A stretch of DNA of 64,000 bases from an uncultured Hoeflea sp. (lineage in GTDB: Bacteria > Pseudomonadota > Alphaproteobacteria > Rhizobiales > Rhizobiaceae), in the NCBI RefSeq assembly GCF_947501405.1, contig NZ_CANMVK010000004.1:48843-112842 (forward strand), written 5' to 3'. This document shows, piece after piece, positions 9,038 through 18,077 of the stretch (position 1 is its first letter; each line of letters starts with the position of its first letter). The notes under the pieces were generated by a model, which ran no database searches, was not told where the DNA came from, and saw only the letters and a program-made list of their open reading frames with translations. A program made the translations under genes and the position numbers.

Positions 9038-9922
9038 TCAAAATGTTTGAATGGCGAGATCCACAAAGGCTCTGACTTTGGGTGCCATATAGCGGCTTGA
9101 AGGGAAAACGGCGTGGACAGGTGCTGGTATTTTACCCCAACCGTCCAAGACGGTAAGCAGGCGTCCCGCGTCAATGTTTGGCCCTGCCACAAATCTGGGA
9201 AGTAAGGCGACGCCAAGGCCGCGCAACGTCGCCTCCAAAGCTGCCTGGTTGTTGTTGACGAGGTAACGCGGTGCACTCTCGATTTCAGCCGTTTGTCTAC
9301 CCTTAACAATTTTCCAGCTTGGGCGCCCGCGGGGAGCAAACATGACGAGGTCATGATGAGCAAGGTCTTCGGGGGTTCGAACAGGTCCGCTCAGCTTTAG
9401 GTATTCCGGGCTTGCGTAAAGCCCGTAGGAAACCTCACCAAGCTTTCGGACCGATAACTCGGAGTCAGGCAAAGCGCCGATGCGGATCGCCACATCAAAT
9501 CCTTCATGGATGATATCTGTGACACGGTTGGTAAACTCGGCCTCAATGCGTACGTCGCCATGTAATTTGAGATAAGCGGTGATCCATTGGTTGACGACAA
9601 GGCTTCCATATTCCGTGCCTGCGGTAACTTTCAAAACTCCCGTTGGCCGGCCCATGGATTGTGCGACAGAGGCTTCGGTTTCCTCCAGAGCTAGGATTAT
9701 GCCAGCAGCGCGTTCATAAAATTCACGCCCGACCTCGGTGAGGCTGAGCTGCCGTGTGGAACGCTGGAGCAATTGCGCGCCCAGCTTTTTTTCCAACCGG
9801 GAGACGATCCGGCTCACGTGAGCTTTGTCCGTTTTCATCGCCTCGGCCGCAGCTGTGAACGTGCCACGCTCCACGACGATCGTCAGAGCCCGCAATTCGA
9901 TGATTTCCATCGTTGTATTCAT
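9038..9922 (-). CDS. LysR-family transcriptional regulator
   Basis: About 294 residues. The N-terminal winged helix (ELRALTIVVERGTFTAAAEAMKTDKAHVSR) and a substrate-binding-like domain are typical of the LysR subgroup containing DmlR/PecT-like regulators. It is divergent from the SnoaL-like and epoxide-hydrolase-like genes with a gap of about 90 bp, so it probably controls them. The start is uncertain: GTG 9931, ATG 9922 and ATG 9910 are all in frame, and 9922 was chosen on family length. An inverted repeat gttgta...tacaac at 9912-9929 covers the start region. Confidence 0.85.
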   Translation of the reverse strand: MNTTMEIIELRALTIVVERGTFTAAAEAMKTDKAHVSRIVSRLEKKLGAQLLQRSTRQLSLTEVGREFYERAAGIILALEETEASVAQSMGRPTGVLKVTAGTEYGSLVVNQWITAYLKLHGDVRIEAEFTNRVTDIIHEGFDVAIRIGALPDSELSVRKLGEVSYGLYASPEYLKLSGPVRTPEDLAHHDLVMFAPRGRPSWKIVKGRQTAEIESAPRYLVNNNQAALEATLRGLGVALLPRFVAGPNIDAGRLLTVLDGWGKIPAPVHAVFPSSRYMAPKVRAFVDLAIQTF

Positions 9923-10011
9923 GTACAACACTCTGTCCTATTTGGGCGTATTTTTCAAGTTCGCGCTCTCAGGCATGTTGAGTGGATCGGAAGAAACACA
10001 GGAATACGACG

Positions 10012-10440
10012 ATGACAGACACAGCAAACATCAAAGCCGTCCGGGGCTTTCTCGAAGCGCAATATGCGGGGGATCTTGACACAGCTTTTGGCAAGTTCGC
10101 CCAAGCCGATTTTACATGGGTCGTGAGCACAGCGGCAAATGACGCTTTGCGTGCCTCGATCCCCTGGGCAGGTTACGCGCATAAAGGCAAAGAGGGCTAC
10201 ATCCGCCTCACCACGCTCCTTTTCTCTGAGTTTCAAGCTCTCGAATTCACGCCCACCAAATTCACAGACGCTGGAGACAGTGTTTTCGTAGAGGGCCGCT
10301 TCGTCTTCCGTCACCGCGAGACGACAAAATTGGCCGTCAGTGATTTCATCTCGCGATTTGATATGCGCGATGGACGTATCTCGGGCGGCCAGTTCTATGA
10401 GAATACCGCCGCCGTCGCCCAGGCCCGTGCGGCTGAATAA
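10012..10440 (+). CDS. SnoaL/NTF2-like ketosteroid-isomerase-fold protein
   Basis: 142 residues with the NTF2-like pattern: an N-terminal helix (IKAVRGFLEAQYAGDLDTAF), then DFTWVVS and a run of beta strands ending FISRFDMRDGRISGGQFYENT. Members act as small isomerases or hydrolases, or bind small hydrophobic compounds; the function here cannot be specified. ATG at 10012 was preferred over an upstream in-frame ATG at 9982 because the family homology starts there. It lies 64 bp before the epoxide-hydrolase-like reading frame and is divergent from a LysR gene. Confidence 0.8.
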   Translation: MTDTANIKAVRGFLEAQYAGDLDTAFGKFAQADFTWVVSTAANDALRASIPWAGYAHKGKEGYIRLTTLLFSEFQALEFTPTKFTDAGDSVFVEGRFVFRHRETTKLAVSDFISRFDMRDGRISGGQFYENTAAVAQARAAE

Positions 10441-10504
10441 CCTTCATGCCTCTCCAAACCCGGTACACCATCGTTCCGCCGAAGCTTGCTTTCAGGAGAC
10501 CAAA

Positions 10505-11398
10505 ATGATCCCGCAAGACGACATAAAACTGAATTCTAAATTCTTCAAAACGCTTAAGATCCAAGGGAACATTATGCGTGTCTATGATGAAGGCGATAAA
10601 GGTCAGCCGACCTTACTTCTGCTGCACGGTGCACCGCATTCATCGGAGGAATTTCGGTACAATGTGCCTGCGCTAAGAGAGGCCGGGTACCGTATTGTCA
10701 TCCCGGATCATCTCGGCCTTGGGGAATCCGACCGCCCGGAAGATGTAAGCCTCTACACGGGATATGCTGATTATGAGCGTACGCTGGCAATCATAGACAC
10801 GCTCGGCATCGACAAATTCTACGTCGAGGGCGGTGATCGTGGGTCGATACCGCTTTGGATGCTGGCCGCTTTCCACCCGGACCGCGTACTTGCGATGATT
10901 AGCGAGAATGTCAGCCATCTAAACGGCTTCTTCTCTGCGGGCCTCGATCAAAAGCGCCGTTCTTGATACATGTATTTCTTCCAGTTTGACGCAGCGAAGG
11001 ATGCATTGCGTGAAGATAACTGGGCCCTGCTGAAAGCTTTTTTTGACTATCATCCAGACCTGAATGATATCATCCGTGACTTTGAACGGCCCAACGGTCT
11101 CGAAGCAGGTTTCCTGAATTGGTACCGAGCCAATATTCATCCTGACAATGCTCCAAAGGGTGAACCACTGCCAAACACAAGCCAGCCGATCTTGCAGCTG
11201 TATTCCAACAACGACCTTTACATCGGACCAGAACAGCTCGCCACGGGGCCGCAATTCATAGACGGCCCGATTACCATGAAGCGAATCGATGGTGCGGGAC
11301 ACTTCATTGCTCGCAATGCGCCAGATGAGTTCAACGCTGCTGTAATTGCCTTCCTGGATGGTCAAGAAGCTGCTCGAAACAGCTCAGCTCCGGACTGA
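10505..11398 (+). pseudogene. Alpha/beta hydrolase (epoxide-hydrolase-like) split by an in-frame TGA
   Basis: The frame is continuous from ATG 10505 to the stop before 11399, except for a single TGA at 10964-10966. The first part has LLLLHGAPHSSEEF (oxyanion HGAP), HLGLGESDRP and the nucleophile elbow EGGDRGSIP with Asp as nucleophile. The second part resumes at once with MYFFQFDAAKDAL and ends with the catalytic His region DGAGHFIARNAPDEF. Relatives read Trp-Tyr-Met-Tyr here, so TGG has become TGA. With the Asp and His on opposite sides of the stop, neither half should work. This looks like a recent nonsense mutation; a sequencing error or readthrough are alternatives. Confidence 0.8.
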
Positions 11399-11439
11399 TA
11401 GCCAATAGATGACAATTGCGGCGAGCGCGATTGCTAAGA

Positions 11440-11488
11440 GAAAGACGGGCGGCGGTCGTATCGCGTTGCGACACGTCGCCCGTCTTTC
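11440..11488. terminator. Long inverted-repeat hairpin after the hydrolase
   Basis: gaaagacgggcg (11440-11451) pairs exactly with cgcccgtctttc (11477-11488), with further pairing inside the loop. It follows the hydrolase stop by about 40 bp. There is no U-tract, so it may be an mRNA end structure or a decayed element end rather than a strict intrinsic terminator. Confidence 0.4.
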
Positions 11489-11580
11489 AAGCGGTCGAAC
11501 AAAACTTCGATGAAGTTTGGACCTATCGCACTTTGATGCGTCTCCTTTGACAGCATTCGTTGCAACAAAGGAGACGAACC

Positions 11581-11796
11581 ATGGGACAGAAACGGACAGG
11601 CGGGTTCCGCAAAGCCGACATCCGTCTCCATCATCATCGCTGCTATGCAGCTTCCTCCAAGCAGACACTGACTATCCGCGACATCGTCAGTGCGGGGCGG
11701 GCTCTTCAAGCACGCTGTCAAATGATCATCGAGGTGGTGGAGACCTTCCTCGATGTCCGTATTCCAATAATCAAGCGCCAGATCACCTTGACCTAG
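11581..11796 (+). CDS. Small hypothetical protein
   Basis: 71 residues, not recognised. It starts at ATG 11581 behind a very good ribosome-binding site (aaaggagac), the main reason to list it. The sequence is basic with a His/Cys cluster (RLHHHRCYAASSKQ, then RALQARC) and a hydrophobic C-terminal half (MIIEVVETFLDVRIPIIKRQ). No membrane helix or signal peptide is clear. It lies alone between the broken hydrolase and the convergent epoxide hydrolase, in a region with mobile-element traces, so a chance frame remains possible. Confidence 0.35.
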   Translation: MGQKRTGGFRKADIRLHHHRCYAASSKQTLTIRDIVSAGRALQARCQMIIEVVETFLDVRIPIIKRQITLT

Positions 11797-11814
11797 CGCA
11801 AGCTAGTGTAGTCA

Positions 11815-13107
11815 TCACTCGGCGATAGAGTCGATGAGCGTCCGTCGAAAAGCGCGAAGGTCCTCCACGTAGAGATCCGGCACTTCGACCATCGGAAAAT
11901 GGCCGCCGCGTTCCGGCGTCCTGTAGTGGATCAGGTTGGGCCGGCTTCGTTCGACGTACTCGCGCGGAGGAAGCGGGAAGACCGGATCCGGCCACGCGGT
12001 GATGCCGGCGGGATTGGCGATGACCTCGCCTTCTGGCAGCGTGGCGTTGTTTTCCACGGCGAGCATCAGATACGGCCAGAGGGACGTCCGAAAGCTGTCT
12101 GTAACAATGTAGTACATGACTTCGTCGATCAGCCGCTCACGGGTGTAGACCCCCTCAAAGGGAACTGAGCGCTTGTCTGTCCAGTAGTACCACTTGTCCC
12201 AGATCCAGGCAGCCTGACCGACGGGGTTGTCGGCCAGCGCTGCCGCAAGCGTTTCACCCCGCGCAACATGCGTGAGGATGTAGGCAAGTTGACCGAATGG
12301 CGACGCCGCCTCGGCTTCGACCCACGCGCGCTCGGCTTCCGTCGCATCCGGACCAGCCTGGCCCGAGAGCCACGGCGAACTGGCGTGACGCGGGTAGTGC
12401 ATGTGGGTATGATGTCCCATGACAGCGTCGGGAAAATCATAAGCCATCCAGGCGGCACTGAGCGCTCCCTGGTCGCCGCCATGCGTGATGTAGCGCTCAT
12501 ATCCGAGCACCTCGGTCATCAGCTTGTGGTAGCGCGCGCCCGAAGCGCGCAGACTCTCGGGCTCCTCCGGCGCCTCGGAGAAGCCGACACCAGGGATCGA
12601 AACGACGACGACAACGAACGCGTCCTCAGGGTCGCCGCCGAAGCGTTCCGGGTGCGCCAGCCGCTCGATCACGTCGATGAAACTGTAGACCGAATAGGGC
12701 CATCCATGCAGAAGCAGGAGCGGCGTCGGATCTTCACCGCTGCCCGGCTCGTGGATGAAGTGCAGTTTCTTGCCGTCGATGTCGGCGCGGAAGTTTTCGA
12801 AGGCGTTGAGCCTTTCCTCCGCCTCGCGCCAGTCGTAGTCCGCCGCCCAGGTCGCCCCCATCTCGGCGAGCCAGGCCTGCGGTATGCCGAATTGCCAGGG
12901 CTCGATGCCGGCGTTAGGCAGAAAACGATGGTCGCGCACCTGTGCCATCACGCGATCGAGACGCTCTTGCGGCACCTCGATGACAAAAGGTTCGGCGGAG
13001 CCACCGGCTGGAGTGTCTGTTTGGGCTGTGCTCGTCACCGGTGTGAGGGCCGCGGACATCATGATCGCGAGAGCCGCGATCTGTCGGTTGATGGCTAGCA
13101 TTGTCAT
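11815..13107 (-). CDS. Secreted epoxide hydrolase (EHN domain + alpha/beta hydrolase)
   Basis: 430 residues. A Sec signal peptide (hydrophobic core IAALAIMMSAALTPV, likely cut after STA) is followed by the epoxide hydrolase N-terminal domain (FVIEVPQERLDRVMAQVRDHRFLP...) and an alpha/beta hydrolase domain with LLLLHGWPYSVYSF, nucleophile elbow THGGDQGALSAA (Asp) and the C-terminal His in TPERGGHFPMVE. It should open epoxides to diols in the periplasm. The start at 13107 follows aaagga; a second ATG at 13101 is equally placed. The 25-bp gap to the upstream NmrA-like gene suggests one transcript. Confidence 0.88.
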   Translation of the reverse strand: MTMLAINRQIAALAIMMSAALTPVTSTAQTDTPAGGSAEPFVIEVPQERLDRVMAQVRDHRFLPNAGIEPWQFGIPQAWLAEMGATWAADYDWREAEERLNAFENFRADIDGKKLHFIHEPGSGEDPTPLLLLHGWPYSVYSFIDVIERLAHPERFGGDPEDAFVVVVVSIPGVGFSEAPEEPESLRASGARYHKLMTEVLGYERYITHGGDQGALSAAWMAYDFPDAVMGHHTHMHYPRHASSPWLSGQAGPDATEAERAWVEAEAASPFGQLAYILTHVARGETLAAALADNPVGQAAWIWDKWYYWTDKRSVPFEGVYTRERLIDEVMYYIVTDSFRTSLWPYLMLAVENNATLPEGEVIANPAGITAWPDPVFPLPPREYVERSRPNLIHYRTPERGGHFPMVEVPDLYVEDLRAFRRTLIDSIAE

Positions 13108-13132
13108 TGTCCTTTCAAGGGGGGTTGCAAAG

Positions 13133-14008
13133 TCAGGCTGCCGGCGAGGCGCGCCATGCGTCGACGTGATCCTGCGCGAATTGGCGGAACGGCGTTGGGG
13201 CCCTGCCCAGAAGACGCTCGGCATCCGGCAGGGGATCTGAATATGCGCCCGTCGCAAACAACGCCTGGATCTCGGCCAGCGCGTGAGCGGACCATGCCGG
13301 CAGACCCATCTTTCGCAGGGCTGCCTCCATCTGCTCGGGCGTGACGGGTATGTATTCGACGGCGTCGCCGCGCACGTCGCCGATAATCCGAGCGACATCG
13401 TGGAAGTTCAGGCTTTCGGGTCCCGTAAGGTCATAGGTCCGGCCCGCATGGCCTTCCGTCGTCAGAATCGTTGCGGTGATTTCGGCGAGATCGCGCACGT
13501 CAATCGTGCTTTGCCGTGCATCGGCGAGCGGAAGATGGAACCGCCCCGACCTTGCGATCTCGTCCGCCTGACCAAGCATGTTCTGGTGAAACGAGTTCGG
13601 TCGCAGGATGGTGAAGGGCAAGCCGCTGGCACGCAAAGCATCGTCAGAGGCCGCATGCTGGCGGATGATCTCGGATGGGCTGTGATGAGAGGCTCCCAGC
13701 CCTGAAAACTTCACAACATGCCTGACATTCGCAGCCTGCGCCGCGTCGAAGAAATTCTGGAAGAGAGCCACCGTATCGGGTTGCACTGCAGTGACCACGT
13801 AGGCCTTCTCAATGTCCTGAAATGCGCTCGCCAGGCTCGCGGGGTCGGCGAGATCACCCACTGCGGTCTCTATGCCTGCGCCGAGGTCACTCTTGCTGTC
13901 GGTCCGGACGAGCGCGCGTATGGCGATGTCGCTTCGTTGACGAAGAGCTTCGATGAGGGCGCGTCCGTTGGTTCCGGTAGCGCCGGCGACAAGTACGGTT
14001 TCAACCAT
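13133..14008 (-). CDS. NmrA-like NAD(P)-binding protein
   Basis: 291 residues of the atypical short-chain dehydrogenase/NmrA type. It has an N-terminal Rossmann motif VLVAGATGTNGRALIEAL (GxxGxxG), VKFSGLGASHHSP, PFTILRPNSFHQNML in the active-site region, and a C-terminal part with FHDVARIIGDV. The Tyr-xxx-Lys pair of classical SDRs is not evident, as in redox-sensor or isomerase-like members. It sits between the epoxide hydrolase and an F420-reductase-like gene on the same strand, all divergent from a LysR gene, so it probably belongs to the same oxidative-detoxification unit. Confidence 0.85.
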   Translation of the reverse strand: MVETVLVAGATGTNGRALIEALRQRSDIAIRALVRTDSKSDLGAGIETAVGDLADPASLASAFQDIEKAYVVTAVQPDTVALFQNFFDAAQAANVRHVVKFSGLGASHHSPSEIIRQHAASDDALRASGLPFTILRPNSFHQNMLGQADEIARSGRFHLPLADARQSTIDVRDLAEITATILTTEGHAGRTYDLTGPESLNFHDVARIIGDVRGDAVEYIPVTPEQMEAALRKMGLPAWSAHALAEIQALFATGAYSDPLPDAERLLGRAPTPFRQFAQDHVDAWRASPAA

Positions 14009-14170
14009 TGCATGTTCCTTTCCGACATCTGGTGATCGTCGGCTTGCAGCTTTCCTAGCTTGGGGTTTCGCTCATGCGCGCTGTGTTTTGATCGCCTCCG
14101 CGATGTCCGACGCTTGCGCAGTCGAGCGTGACTAAAGCGCATCTCATCTCGTTGGAGTTTGATAGCGTGG

Positions 14171-14812
14171 CTAGTCAGAGCCCTTTGCTCTGAAGTCGGC
14201 GACTCGCTCTCGAAACTCGTCGGGCGTCAGGACGACGTTCCAAACCGGGCTCGGCGGATCGAGCGGGCGCGACGCGGCGAGCGGGCCGAGGTCGACCGGG
14301 ATAAGACCGGCGTCGCGCACCAGCTGTGCGACAACGACCCGATCCTCGGAATCGTCGGCGGCCAGAGGCATCGCAACCTTCGGATCGGCGCGGTTAGTGT
14401 GCGCCGAGACGTGACCCGTCCAGAGCGACGTAAAGGCTTTCGCCACGCGGGCTTGGGGCAGCCGCACCGCCATGATCTCGCCGGCGATCGCATCTTCGGT
14501 GATCACGCGCTCCACGCTGCCGCCGTCGGCATATTGCAGCGGGTTGGTCGCGTCGATCACCAGCTTGCCGTTGAGATGTGGGCCCAGCGTGTGGAGTGCT
14601 TCGTTTATCGTCCAATAGTTGATCGCGAGCAGGATGACGTCGCCGAAGATCGCGGCCTCCGCGGGCGTGCCTGACGCAGCTCCTGCCGATGCGGCCGCCG
14701 CGGCGGCCTTGCTGGGCGTGCGGGCGCTGATCATGACCTCATGGCCGGCTTCGACCCAGAGCTTTGCGTAGAGAGAGCCGATATCGCCCGCGCCGATGAT
14801 GCCGATTTTCAT
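14171..14812 (-). CDS. NADPH-dependent F420-reductase-like dinucleotide-binding protein
   Basis: 213 residues. The first residues MKIGIIGAGDIGSLYAKLW form a textbook Rossmann loop. AINYWTINEAL and LVIDATNPLQYADGG follow the pattern of the F420H2:NADP oxidoreductase/coenzyme F420 reductase family. Proteobacterial members are usually annotated as NAD(P)-binding proteins without proven F420 use; this organism would not be expected to make much F420. First gene of the leftward unit that also includes the NmrA-like protein and epoxide hydrolase; the 162-bp gap to the next gene holds no recognisable gene. Confidence 0.82.
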   Translation of the reverse strand: MKIGIIGAGDIGSLYAKLWVEAGHEVMISARTPSKAAAAAASAGAASGTPAEAAIFGDVILLAINYWTINEALHTLGPHLNGKLVIDATNPLQYADGGSVERVITEDAIAGEIMAVRLPQARVAKAFTSLWTGHVSAHTNRADPKVAMPLAADDSEDRVVVAQLVRDAGLIPVDLGPLAASRPLDPPSPVWNVVLTPDEFRERVADFRAKGSD

Positions 14813-14966
14813 GTCTAATCTCCGTGTCTAAGAGGGGTGTCTGTGGATTCAGGATTGCTTGGCGTGTGCTCTTTGGATTGCATTGCCGTTTCGTTGGGAT
14901 TGATTATAAATATTCACGTCTCGACGAAAAAGACCGCCATGTACCATTCAGAATGTCGCAACGCTC

Positions 14967-15896
14967 ATGAATAGACTGCCTCAGCTCTCTGGAATCGCCA
15001 TCTTCGTGCAAGTCGCGGAGACGGGGGCTTTCAACGAGGCCGCCCGCCGTATGAACCTGACGCCGTCGGCAGCATCGAAGGCGGTGACTCGGCTTGAAGA
15101 AGATCTCGGTGTGCGCCTGTTGCGCCGCACTACCCGCAGCGTGAGCCTGACGCCTGAAGGCGAACGCTATCTGGAGGGTGCACGACGTGCGTTGGCAGAG
15201 CTTGAGACCAGCGCCGCTGAGGCGGCGGGGTCGACCATGGAGCCCGGAGGGACGCTGCGTGTCAGCGCACCGTCGGCGCTCGGCCGTATGTGGCTGGCGC
15301 CGGCCCTGTACGACTTTCATCGCCAGTGGCCCAAGGTGAGCATCGAGCTATCGTTGGACGACCGCATCGTCGATCTCGCCGGCGAAGGGAATGATGTCGT
15401 CATTCGGTCTGGCACACTAGCCGACAGCGCCAGCCTCGTGGCACGGAAGCTGTTTGGAAGCCAACTCGTCTTGTGTGCAGCGCCTGACTATTGGGCGCGC
15501 AACGCGGCGCCGAAATCACCCTGCGATCTTGAAGTGCACGCCTGCCTGAACTTCCGGAACCGTCGCACCGGCAAAGCCGTGCCGTGGGTTTTCGACGTCG
15601 AAGGCCAAACGATCCCGCACCTCTTCAAAGGCCCGCTCACGACTGACGATGGCGAAGCGGTGCTGCACGCAGCCGTCGGGGGTCTTGGTGTCAGTCAGAT
15701 GCCAGGCTACATGGCGGCCGAAGCAGTCCGTTCGGGCGCATTGGTTCCCACGCTGGAGGCCTTCACGCCGCCTGCGACGCAGTATTCTGCCATCTATCTC
15801 GACCGCCGACTGGTCGCGCCGCGCATTCGGGTTTTCATCGACTTCTTGATCGCCAGGCCGCTAGTCCACGATGCAGACGCGCGCGTTACGGGGTGA
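14967..15896 (+). CDS. LysR-family transcriptional regulator
   Basis: 309 residues. The winged helix (IAIFVQVAETGAFNEAARRMNLTPSAASKAVTRLE) and effector domain beginning GGTLRVSAPSALGRMWLAP place it in the LysR subgroup that often regulates neighbouring oxidoreductases. It is divergent from the F420-reductase-like gene across about 155 bp (14813-14966), an AT-richer stretch where LysR sites would be expected (T-N11-A-type segments such as tgattataaatattca occur). It therefore probably regulates the 14.8-11.8 kb unit. Confidence 0.87.
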   Translation: MNRLPQLSGIAIFVQVAETGAFNEAARRMNLTPSAASKAVTRLEEDLGVRLLRRTTRSVSLTPEGERYLEGARRALAELETSAAEAAGSTMEPGGTLRVSAPSALGRMWLAPALYDFHRQWPKVSIELSLDDRIVDLAGEGNDVVIRSGTLADSASLVARKLFGSQLVLCAAPDYWARNAAPKSPCDLEVHACLNFRNRRTGKAVPWVFDVEGQTIPHLFKGPLTTDDGEAVLHAAVGGLGVSQMPGYMAAEAVRSGALVPTLEAFTPPATQYSAIYLDRRLVAPRIRVFIDFLIARPLVHDADARVTG

Positions 15897-16336
15897 TCCC
15901 GGCGCGCACGCACCCCGATGCTTTGGAGGCGATGGTTTCTCTGAAGCGGCCGTTCATCAGCACTGCCAACGTCGCGACTTTGGGCTCAGAGCTGCCAAGT
16001 GTTGCGGAATCAACCAAAGTCCATGTGGGCCAAAAGGGCCGATGAGTAAAAATGACTGAATGGCGAGGTAGGGCTGAGCGCTGCCTGTTCACGTCCATTC
16101 TTGTGAGACGGTCCAATAACAATCCGGCAAGGGTGGGAAGTGGGAACATCCAGCCCGCCAAATGTTTGGCCGATTAAATCACCGCTTCGAGCCCCCCATT
16201 GGCGGTTTGCAGCATCGCACTCCATGAGCACATTGGGCGGGGAGCGGCCCTTCGTGGGGTGACATCATAACCCGCTCCACCGTGCCTGAATCTATCGCGT
16301 CTGTGCGTATGTCTACTCGGTCGATGACAGTACCTA
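15897..16336. other. Intergenic stretch without a recognisable gene
   Basis: 440 bp between the LysR gene and the leftward membrane protein. Only short, conflicting open frames occur, with no ribosome-binding sites or family motifs. It borders the small integrase island to its right and may contain decayed DNA. Confidence 0.5.
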
Positions 16337-17317
16337 TCAAGGGTCTTTCTTCGCCGCCGTCCTCTCAATTTCCTCGACTCTCGCCAGTATTAATTTGCTG
16401 TCGCCACCTACGCGATCACCTATTGCCATAGGCCTCAGGCCGAGAGCTTTGGCGAGAACTGCCGTGTCGCGGGTAAACCTAGTGTTCCCTGAGACAATGG
16501 GGGAAAAGTCATCTCGCCCGAATCCGACACCGCAATTCCAGCTGGGCGCTCCAGAATCAAGTACGCATCCAATTGTTGGCATGGGTATCCAGGAAAGTGG
16601 TGCTGCGACTCCACCGAAGAGCTCGAATTGGCGTCCATCGGGCATCGTAATTCTGGTCGTTAGCCTCCTGACAGGCAGAGTTCCCTCATAATCCCTTGTC
16701 TCTTTCCGTCTCACTACGACTTGGGGCAGCGTCGGCTTTTCCGGAATTGAAAGGGCGCAGAAACGCTTCTCCATACGTCTGCCGCGAATTAAGTCGCCGT
16801 CAAAGAAACCAAACCCGTGGACGAAAGCCTCTCTTGCTGCGCGGCTCTCGCGTACTTTCCGACAGACCGTGATTTCGATCATGCGCTTGGATAGGTATCT
16901 CTCGGGAAAGTTGGGATTGACTGTGTAAGCGACTGGCAGGGCAAAGTTCTGGGTCAACCACGCCGCGCTGCCACCCCCTTCGAAGACAAGTGCATGGCGA
17001 ACCGGATCAAATCCGGTTACAACTTTGTCGTTTGCTGCATCATATCGGCTTCTGATTTCGTGCAGCGCCAAGTGATCCAGCGCCGTGGCGACCCAGTATC
17101 CGCCGTAGAACACCATCGGCAGCAAGAGCCAGAAGCGCGATAACCGCCTGACAACTACCTCGATAAACAGAGCAATCAGAAATATGTTAATCAGAACAGC
17201 GGACAATATAGGCCCACCAACCAACAAGAGCAATATGCCAGTGTACGGAAACCACTGCAAAATCAGAAAGACAACCAATATGACCAATATGGCTATCGAA
17301 AATGTGGGAAAGCGCAT
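16337..17317 (-). CDS. Hypothetical membrane-anchored protein
   Basis: 326 residues, family not recognised. The first about 90 residues form two or three membrane helices (FSIAILVILVVFLILQWF; ILLLLVGGPILSAVLINIFLIALFIEVVV; FWLLLPMVFYGGYWVATAL). The remainder is soluble and mixed in character, with HALVFEGGGSAAW and a Cys-containing segment near IGCVLDSGAPSWNCGVGFG. ATG 17317 was chosen over ATG 17350 because it has an agga site seven bases upstream. It stands next to a tyrosine recombinase, and its flanks are AT-richer than the neighbouring genes, suggesting acquired DNA. Confidence 0.6.
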   Translation of the reverse strand: MRFPTFSIAILVILVVFLILQWFPYTGILLLLVGGPILSAVLINIFLIALFIEVVVRRLSRFWLLLPMVFYGGYWVATALDHLALHEIRSRYDAANDKVVTGFDPVRHALVFEGGGSAAWLTQNFALPVAYTVNPNFPERYLSKRMIEITVCRKVRESRAAREAFVHGFGFFDGDLIRGRRMEKRFCALSIPEKPTLPQVVVRRKETRDYEGTLPVRRLTTRITMPDGRQFELFGGVAAPLSWIPMPTIGCVLDSGAPSWNCGVGFGRDDFSPIVSGNTRFTRDTAVLAKALGLRPMAIGDRVGGDSKLILARVEEIERTAAKKDP

Positions 17318-17444
17318 AAAAAATCCTGACAGTGTCTGTATATCATACACGTTTTAATTGAAGTCTTTTGATTATACGTTAATCCCAAGGACAGACTTTT
17401 AATTGATCAAAAATGGGCCGACAAAACGCCGGCCCTTTGAATGG

Positions 17445-18077
17445 TCAGATTTCTACGGCTTCAGAGATCACTAGTGCGTCCTCCAAGTCGACACCGAGAT
17501 AGCGGACGGTACTGTCCATCTTCGTGTGTCCCAGAAGCAGCTGAACGGCGCGTAGGTTGCCAGTCTTTTTGTATATCTGGGCAACCTTTGTCCGGCGCAT
17601 TGAGTGGGTGCCGTAGGCGCTTGGTTCAAGTCCAATGGAACGCACCCAGTTCTTGAGCATGCGCGCGTATTGGCGGGTCGATATGTGCAGCCGATCATGC
17701 ACTCGCCCTGGCCAGAGATGATCATGCCCACGCATTTTTGGATCATTTATCCAGTCTGAGAGTGCCTTCTTAGTGCCTTCGGTAATCTCAAACCGGACAG
17801 GTGTTTTGGTCTTGCTCTGCAGGATTGACGTTCGTTCTCTCATGGCCCCGGAAGAAAAGACATACGCCACCTTGAGTTTGACAAGATCGCAACCTCTGAG
17901 TTTGCTGTCGATGGCCAAATTGAAGAGTGCCAGATCGCGAATACAATTTGCCAGTTCGAGGCGCACGCGGATTGCCCAGACATGCCTGGGTAGTAATGGG
18001 CGTTTTTGACCAATGATACGGCCGTTATTCCAGGCCTTCTTTGAGGGTATGACCACCGGTAGGTTCGACGCGGACAT
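17445..18077 (-). CDS. Minimal tyrosine recombinase/integrase
   Basis: 210 residues that make up essentially a lone catalytic domain. The catalytic set is complete: R61 (DSKLRGCDL), Lys in QSKTKTP (88-93), H158 and R161 (THSMRRTKVAQIY), H184 (LLGHTKMDSTVRY) and nucleophile Y193. The core-binding SAM-like domain found in phage integrases is almost absent. Such short recombinases occur in alphaproteobacterial chromosomes and plasmids as solitary genes, where roles in element excision are presumed. It lies beside a dispersed repeat (18207-18303). Confidence 0.85.
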   Translation of the reverse strand: MSASNLPVVIPSKKAWNNGRIIGQKRPLLPRHVWAIRVRLELANCIRDLALFNLAIDSKLRGCDLVKLKVAYVFSSGAMRERTSILQSKTKTPVRFEITEGTKKALSDWINDPKMRGHDHLWPGRVHDRLHISTRQYARMLKNWVRSIGLEPSAYGTHSMRRTKVAQIYKKTGNLRAVQLLLGHTKMDSTVRYLGVDLEDALVISEAVEI

